Source of the DNA: Stenotrophomonas maltophilia
GTDB taxonomy: Bacteria > Pseudomonadota > Gammaproteobacteria > Xanthomonadales > Xanthomonadaceae
Length of the DNA: 64,000 nucleotides
Direction: 5' to 3'
NCBI RefSeq assembly: GCF_025642255.1
Contig: NZ_CP106759.1
Coordinates: forward strand, 2,755,501 to 2,819,500
In this document: positions 61,376-64,000 of the stretch, one piece after another
Position numbering within the stretch: the first letter of the stretch is position 1
Layout: the number at the start of each line of letters is the position of its first letter
The notes under the pieces: generated by a model
Database searches by the model: none
What the model saw: the letters and a program-made list of their open reading frames with translations, nothing else
What the model was told of the DNA's origin: nothing
Made by a program: the position numbers and the translations under genes

Positions 61376-63277
61376 TTACGCGCCCTCGGCCTGGAGCCGC
61401 TCGATGAAGGCCTGCAGGCTCATGCTGCCCAGGTCTTCGCCAGAACGCGTACGCACCGCCACAGCCCCATTTTCCTTCTCGCGGTCACCAATGACCAGCA
61501 GGTAGGGCACGCGCTGCAACGTATGCTCGCGGATTTTATAGCCGATCTTCTCGTTACGCAAATCCGAGCTGACGCGGAAGCCTTGCTCCGCAAGGGTTTT
61601 GGTCACGCCCGAGACGTAGTCGGCCTGGGCGTCGGTAATGTTGGCCACCACCACCTGGGTCGGCGCCAGCCAGGCCGGGAACTGGCCGGCATGGTGCTCG
61701 ATCAGGATGCCGATGAAACGCTCCATGGAGCCGACGATCGCCCGGTGCAGCATGACCGGGTGCTTCTTCTGGCTGTTCTCGTCCACGTACTCGGCGCCCA
61801 GGCGGCCGGGCATCATGAAGTCGACCTGCATCGTGCCCAGCTGCCAGGTACGGCCGATGGCGTCCTTCAGGTGGTACTCGATCTTCGGGCCGTAGAAGGC
61901 GCCCTCGCCCGGCAGTTCCTGCCACTCCACGCCGCAGCTGGCCAGCGCCGAGCGCAGTGCGCCCTCCGCCTTGTCCCAGGTGGCGTCATCGCCCAGCCGC
62001 GATTCCGGCCGCAGCGCGATCTTGATCTGGATCTCCTCGAAGCCGAAGTGCCGGTAGACCGCCAGCGCCTGCTGGTGGAAGGCGGTCACTTCGGATTCGA
62101 TCTGCGCCTCGGTGCAGAACACATGGCCGTCGTCCTGGGTGAAGCCGCGCACGCGAAGGATGCCGTGCAGTGCGCCGGAGGGCTCGTTGCGGTGGCAGGA
62201 ACCGAACTCACCGTAGCGGATCGGCAGGTCGCGGTAGCTGTGCAGGCCCTGGTTGAACACCTGGACGTGGCCCGGGCAGTTCATCGGCTTGACCGCGTAG
62301 GTGCGCTTCTCCGACTCGGTGAAGAACATGTTGTCCTGGTAGTTGTCCCAGTGACCGGACTTCTTCCACAGGCTCACGTCCAGGATCTGGGGGCAGCGCA
62401 CTTCGCCATAGCCGCTGTTGCGATAGACCTTGCGCATGTACTGCTCGACCACCTGCCACAGCGCCCAGCCCTTGGGGTGCCAGAACACCAGGCCCGGCGC
62501 CTCTTCCTGCAGGTGGAACAGGTCCTGCTGCTTGCCGATGCGGCGGTGGTCGCGCATTTCGGCTTCCTCGATGCGCTTGATGTAGGCATCGAGCTGCTTC
62601 TTGTCGGCCCAGGCGGTGCCGTAGATGCGCTGCAGCTGCTCGTTCTGCGCGTCACCACGCCAGTACGCACCGGAAATGCGGGTCAGCTTGAAGGCCTTCA
62701 GGAAGCGCGTGTTCGGCACGTGCGGGCCACGGCACATGTCCACGTACTCCTGGTGGTAGTACATGCCCATGGCCTGGATGTCGTCGGACATGTCCTCGAT
62801 CAGGCGCAGCTTGTAGTCCTCGCCACGCGCCTTGAAGATCTCGATCACTTCCGCGCGCGGCGTCATCTTCTTGATGACGTCGTAGTCCTGGGCGATCAGT
62901 TCACCCATGCGCTTCTCGATCGCGGCCATGTCGTCCGGGGTGAACGGGCGCTCGGAGTAGATGTCGTAGTAGAAGCCCTCGGCGATCACCGGGCCGATGA
63001 CCATCTTCACGTCCGGGTACAGCTGCTTGACGGCATGGCCGACCAGGTGGGCGCAGGAGTGGCGGATGATCTCCACGCCCTCCTCGTCCTTGGCGGTGAT
63101 GATGCGCAGGCTGGCATCGTGATCGATGACGTCGCTGGCATCGACCAGCACGCCATCGACCGAGCCGGCGATGGTCGCCTTGGCCAGGCCGGCACCGATC
63201 GACTGGGCGACGTCCATGACGCTGACGGGGTTTTCGAACTCGCGGCGGCTGCCGTCGGGAAGGGTAATGTTGATCAT
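61376..63277 (-). CDS. thrS: threonyl-tRNA synthetase
   Basis: A 633-residue class II synthetase. The TGS domain ([20 protein letters not shown]) is followed by the editing domain, with [17 protein letters not shown] and a later [11 protein letters not shown]. The catalytic core has [14 protein letters not shown] (zinc cysteine), [20 protein letters not shown] and [14 protein letters not shown]. The anticodon domain ends the protein. The ATG at 63277 begins the TGS domain. The leader before it is about 200 bases and carries a Thr-codon peptide plus terminator/antiterminator hairpins. Confidence 0.98.
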   Translation of the reverse strand: MINITLPDGSRREFENPVSVMDVAQSIGAGLAKATIAGSVDGVLVDASDVIDHDASLRIITAKDEEGVEIIRHSCAHLVGHAVKQLYPDVKMVIGPVIAEGFYYDIYSERPFTPDDMAAIEKRMGELIAQDYDVIKKMTPRAEVIEIFKARGEDYKLRLIEDMSDDIQAMGMYYHQEYVDMCRGPHVPNTRFLKAFKLTRISGAYWRGDAQNEQLQRIYGTAWADKKQLDAYIKRIEEAEMRDHRRIGKQQDLFHLQEEAPGLVFWHPKGWALWQVVEQYMRKVYRNSGYGEVRCPQILDVSLWKKSGHWDNYQDNMFFTESEKRTYAVKPMNCPGHVQVFNQGLHSYRDLPIRYGEFGSCHRNEPSGALHGILRVRGFTQDDGHVFCTEAQIESEVTAFHQQALAVYRHFGFEEIQIKIALRPESRLGDDATWDKAEGALRSALASCGVEWQELPGEGAFYGPKIEYHLKDAIGRTWQLGTMQVDFMMPGRLGAEYVDENSQKKHPVMLHRAIVGSMERFIGILIEHHAGQFPAWLAPTQVVVANITDAQADYVSGVTKTLAEQGFRVSSDLRNEKIGYKIREHTLQRVPYLLVIGDREKENGAVAVRTRSGEDLGSMSLQAFIERLQAEGA

Positions 63278-63345
63278 CGCAGTGGCTTCGTGCGGGGGCC
63301 CGCGCTGCGGGCTGGAAAGCGGCTCCGGGCAGGCGCCCGGGCAAT

Positions 63346-63381
63346 AAAAAAGCGCCGCGAGGGCGCCTGGAACGCAGGGCC
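63346..63381 (-). promoter_or_regulatory. thrS attenuator: overlapping antiterminator and terminator
   Basis: In the RNA sense, GGCCCUG (63381-63375) can pair with CAGG(C)GCC (63369-63362), with one bulge. The same AGGCGCC can instead pair with GGCGCUU just before T6 (63351-63346). The two hairpins exclude each other. A third option pairs CAGGCGCCC with GGGCGCCUG at 63338-63330. It lies between a Thr-rich leader peptide and thrS. Confidence 0.65.
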
Positions 63382-63393
63382 TTCGGGGGCAGG

Positions 63394-63420
63394 TCAACCG
63401 TGGGCGGTGGTAGTGCTCAT
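63394..63420 (-). CDS. putative thrS leader peptide MSTTTAHG
   Basis: An 8-codon frame, ATG AGC ACT ACC ACC GCC CAC GGT then TGA, gives Met-Ser-Thr-Thr-Thr-Ala-His-Gly. Three consecutive threonine codons just before a terminator/antiterminator structure is the classic design for attenuation by Thr-tRNA-Thr level. It starts about 55 bases after the predicted transcription start and ends 117 bases before thrS. The ribosome site is weak (GAG 8 bases upstream). It is known from other amino acids (for example pheM) but not, to my knowledge, standard for thrS. No expression evidence is available. Confidence 0.6.
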   Translation of the reverse strand: MSTTTAHG

Positions 63421-63481
63421 GTCGCACGCTCGGCCGGCGCTGGGCGCGGGCCACCTTGTTCCAGTCAGGATAATGACTGCG

Positions 63482-63510
63482 ATTTTAGACCAGTGCGCGG
63501 GAAAGCCCAA
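63482..63510 (-). promoter_or_regulatory. thrS promoter
   Basis: TTGGGC (63510-63505), a 17-base spacer and TAAAAT (63487-63482) on the minus strand. The predicted start near 63475 gives a leader of about 200 bases before thrS. Confidence 0.75.
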
Positions 63511-63556
63511 GCACTCCCCGTCGCGCCCCTGAATGGCCGTCGCTGGCAGCTTGAAA

Positions 63557-63577
63557 TCGCAATGATTACCATATCCA
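63557..63577 (+). promoter_or_regulatory. Fur-box-like site
   Basis: AATGATTACCATATC matches most of the Fur consensus half-sites (AATGATTATCATTATC). It is 48 bases before a 28-codon frame and 132 before a membrane protein gene, suggesting iron-repressed expression of the rightward genes. Confidence 0.6.
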
Positions 63578-63624
63578 GGCAGCCCGCCCCGTGCCAGCCT
63601 GCCCGCTTTCCCCCAGGACCTCGT

Positions 63625-63712
63625 GATGCGCCACCCGCTCCGACCGGCCTACGCCGGCCCCGCCCGTGTCCCGCGTTCGCCGCCCTCGCGCCGCGCAGGC
63701 TGCCGGCAATGA
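63625..63712 (+). CDS. short upstream ORF, 28 codons, translationally coupled
   Basis: The frame has AGGA 7 bases before its ATG and encodes an Arg/Pro-rich peptide (MRHPLRPAYAGPARVPRSPP). Its TGA overlaps the ATG of the next gene (ATGA). The next gene has a weaker ribosome site, so translation of this ORF may feed it. The peptide itself may have no function. Chance coding in GC-rich DNA is possible. Confidence 0.35.
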
Positions 63713-64000
63713 TCACTGTCGGCCTTTCCACGCTCGGCTTCTGCAGCCTGGGCGTGCTGTCTGCGATGTTCTCGGCGACGGCCTTCTATGCCGCCTCGCC
63801 GCATTGCCGCTGGCCGCGCCTGCGCCGGGCTGGCCGGCTTGGCCGACAGATCGGCCTGGTTGCCGCTGCGGCCGCACTGTGGCTGTGGATGGCCGAACTG
63901 GGCTTCGCCGCCGGGCTGGTGGCGATGCTGTGCACCTGGATGCTGGCGGCGATGCTGCTGCCGGCCATCGCCGCCTGGCACCGCCCCGGCGCGGAGCCGC
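63709..64000 (+). CDS. small membrane protein, partial, likely iron-linked
   Basis: At least 97 residues are visible before the window ends. The N-terminus MITVGLSTLGFCSLGVLSAM is the first of about three hydrophobic segments; the second is IGLVAAAAALWLWMAELGFA and the third LVAMLCTWMLAAMLLPAIAA. A basic loop (RWPRLRRAGRLGRQ) lies between the first two. The layout resembles small DUF3325-type proteins found beside siderophore receptor genes, and a Fur-like box is upstream. I do not recognise it with certainty. Its 3' end and its partners are outside the window. Confidence 0.6.
   Translation, partial: MITVGLSTLGFCSLGVLSAMFSATAFYAASPHCRWPRLRRAGRLGRQIGLVAAAAALWLWMAELGFAAGLVAMLCTWMLAAMLLPAIAAWHRPGAEP

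Overview
The window looks like chromosomal DNA of a Stenotrophomonas species (Xanthomonadaceae), close to S. maltophilia. Base composition is high-GC throughout. It starts inside an acetylornithine-specific carbamoyltransferase gene, a Xanthomonadaceae arginine enzyme. It carries many short palindromes with a GTAG end (SMAG elements), and it has the gammaproteobacterial order thrS-infC-rpmI-rplT-pheS-pheT-ihfA-merR. There is no prophage, integrase, transposase, CRISPR array or rRNA operon. Nearly everything is core housekeeping DNA, so the interesting signals are in the leaders, the repeats and a few small genes.

Layout. 1-4.4 kb: argF' (partial), a UmoD-like secreted protein, then cysS, sufE and an MFS exporter. 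4.4-8.9 kb: repeats, a giant DksA, yidD, dihydroorotase and an M23 endopeptidase. 8.9-14.5 kb: a SMAG tandem array, then leftward mtaD-ubiG-mupP/gph-isoprenoid-synthase-like genes, then efp divergent from its modification enzyme epmB. 14.5-19.9 kb: a PhnD-like binding protein overlapping a GGDEF/EAL protein, then trmJ, suhB and a dispersed repeat. 19.9-25.2 kb: htpX, gluQ, PHA genes phbB and phaR, a TraB/GumN protein and a DUF1684 lipoprotein. 25.2-37.4 kb: mutL, amidase, tsaE, nnr, queG, xseA, an M48 protease, an FGE-fold lipoprotein and rnd. 37.4-44.0 kb: a TonB-dependent receptor, tRNA-Ala, an SDR, an Ada-like protein, a reductase and two tRNA-Phe genes. 44-55.5 kb: lipocalin, a LEA-like lipoprotein, acyl-CoA dehydrogenase, HNH nuclease, dxs, and a block of small proteins and transporters. 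55.5-64 kb: tRNA-Pro and the thrS-to-merR translation cluster, then a Fur-box-preceded membrane protein cut by the window end.

The most notable signal is upstream of thrS. A consensus-like promoter is followed by an 8-codon reading frame, Met-Ser-Thr-Thr-Thr-Ala-His-Gly, then by overlapping antiterminator and terminator hairpins with a T6 run, all before the thrS start. This is the architecture of ribosome-mediated attenuation by threonyl-tRNA. Downstream, infC appears to start at a rare ATC codon, and strong terminator-like hairpins separate infC from rpmI and rplT from pheS. The right end of the window may therefore be a heavily autoregulated translation-factor cluster.

Other linked groups: efp with epmB (EF-P lysine modification); mtaD-ubiG-mupP (same order as in Pseudomonas, linking to cell-wall recycling); phbB-phaR (polyhydroxyalkanoate); a phosphonate-type binding protein with a cyclic-di-GMP enzyme (likely a sensory pair); tsaE-nnr-queG (tRNA modification and metabolite repair). 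All family calls were made by reading the sequence by eye; no database search was run.
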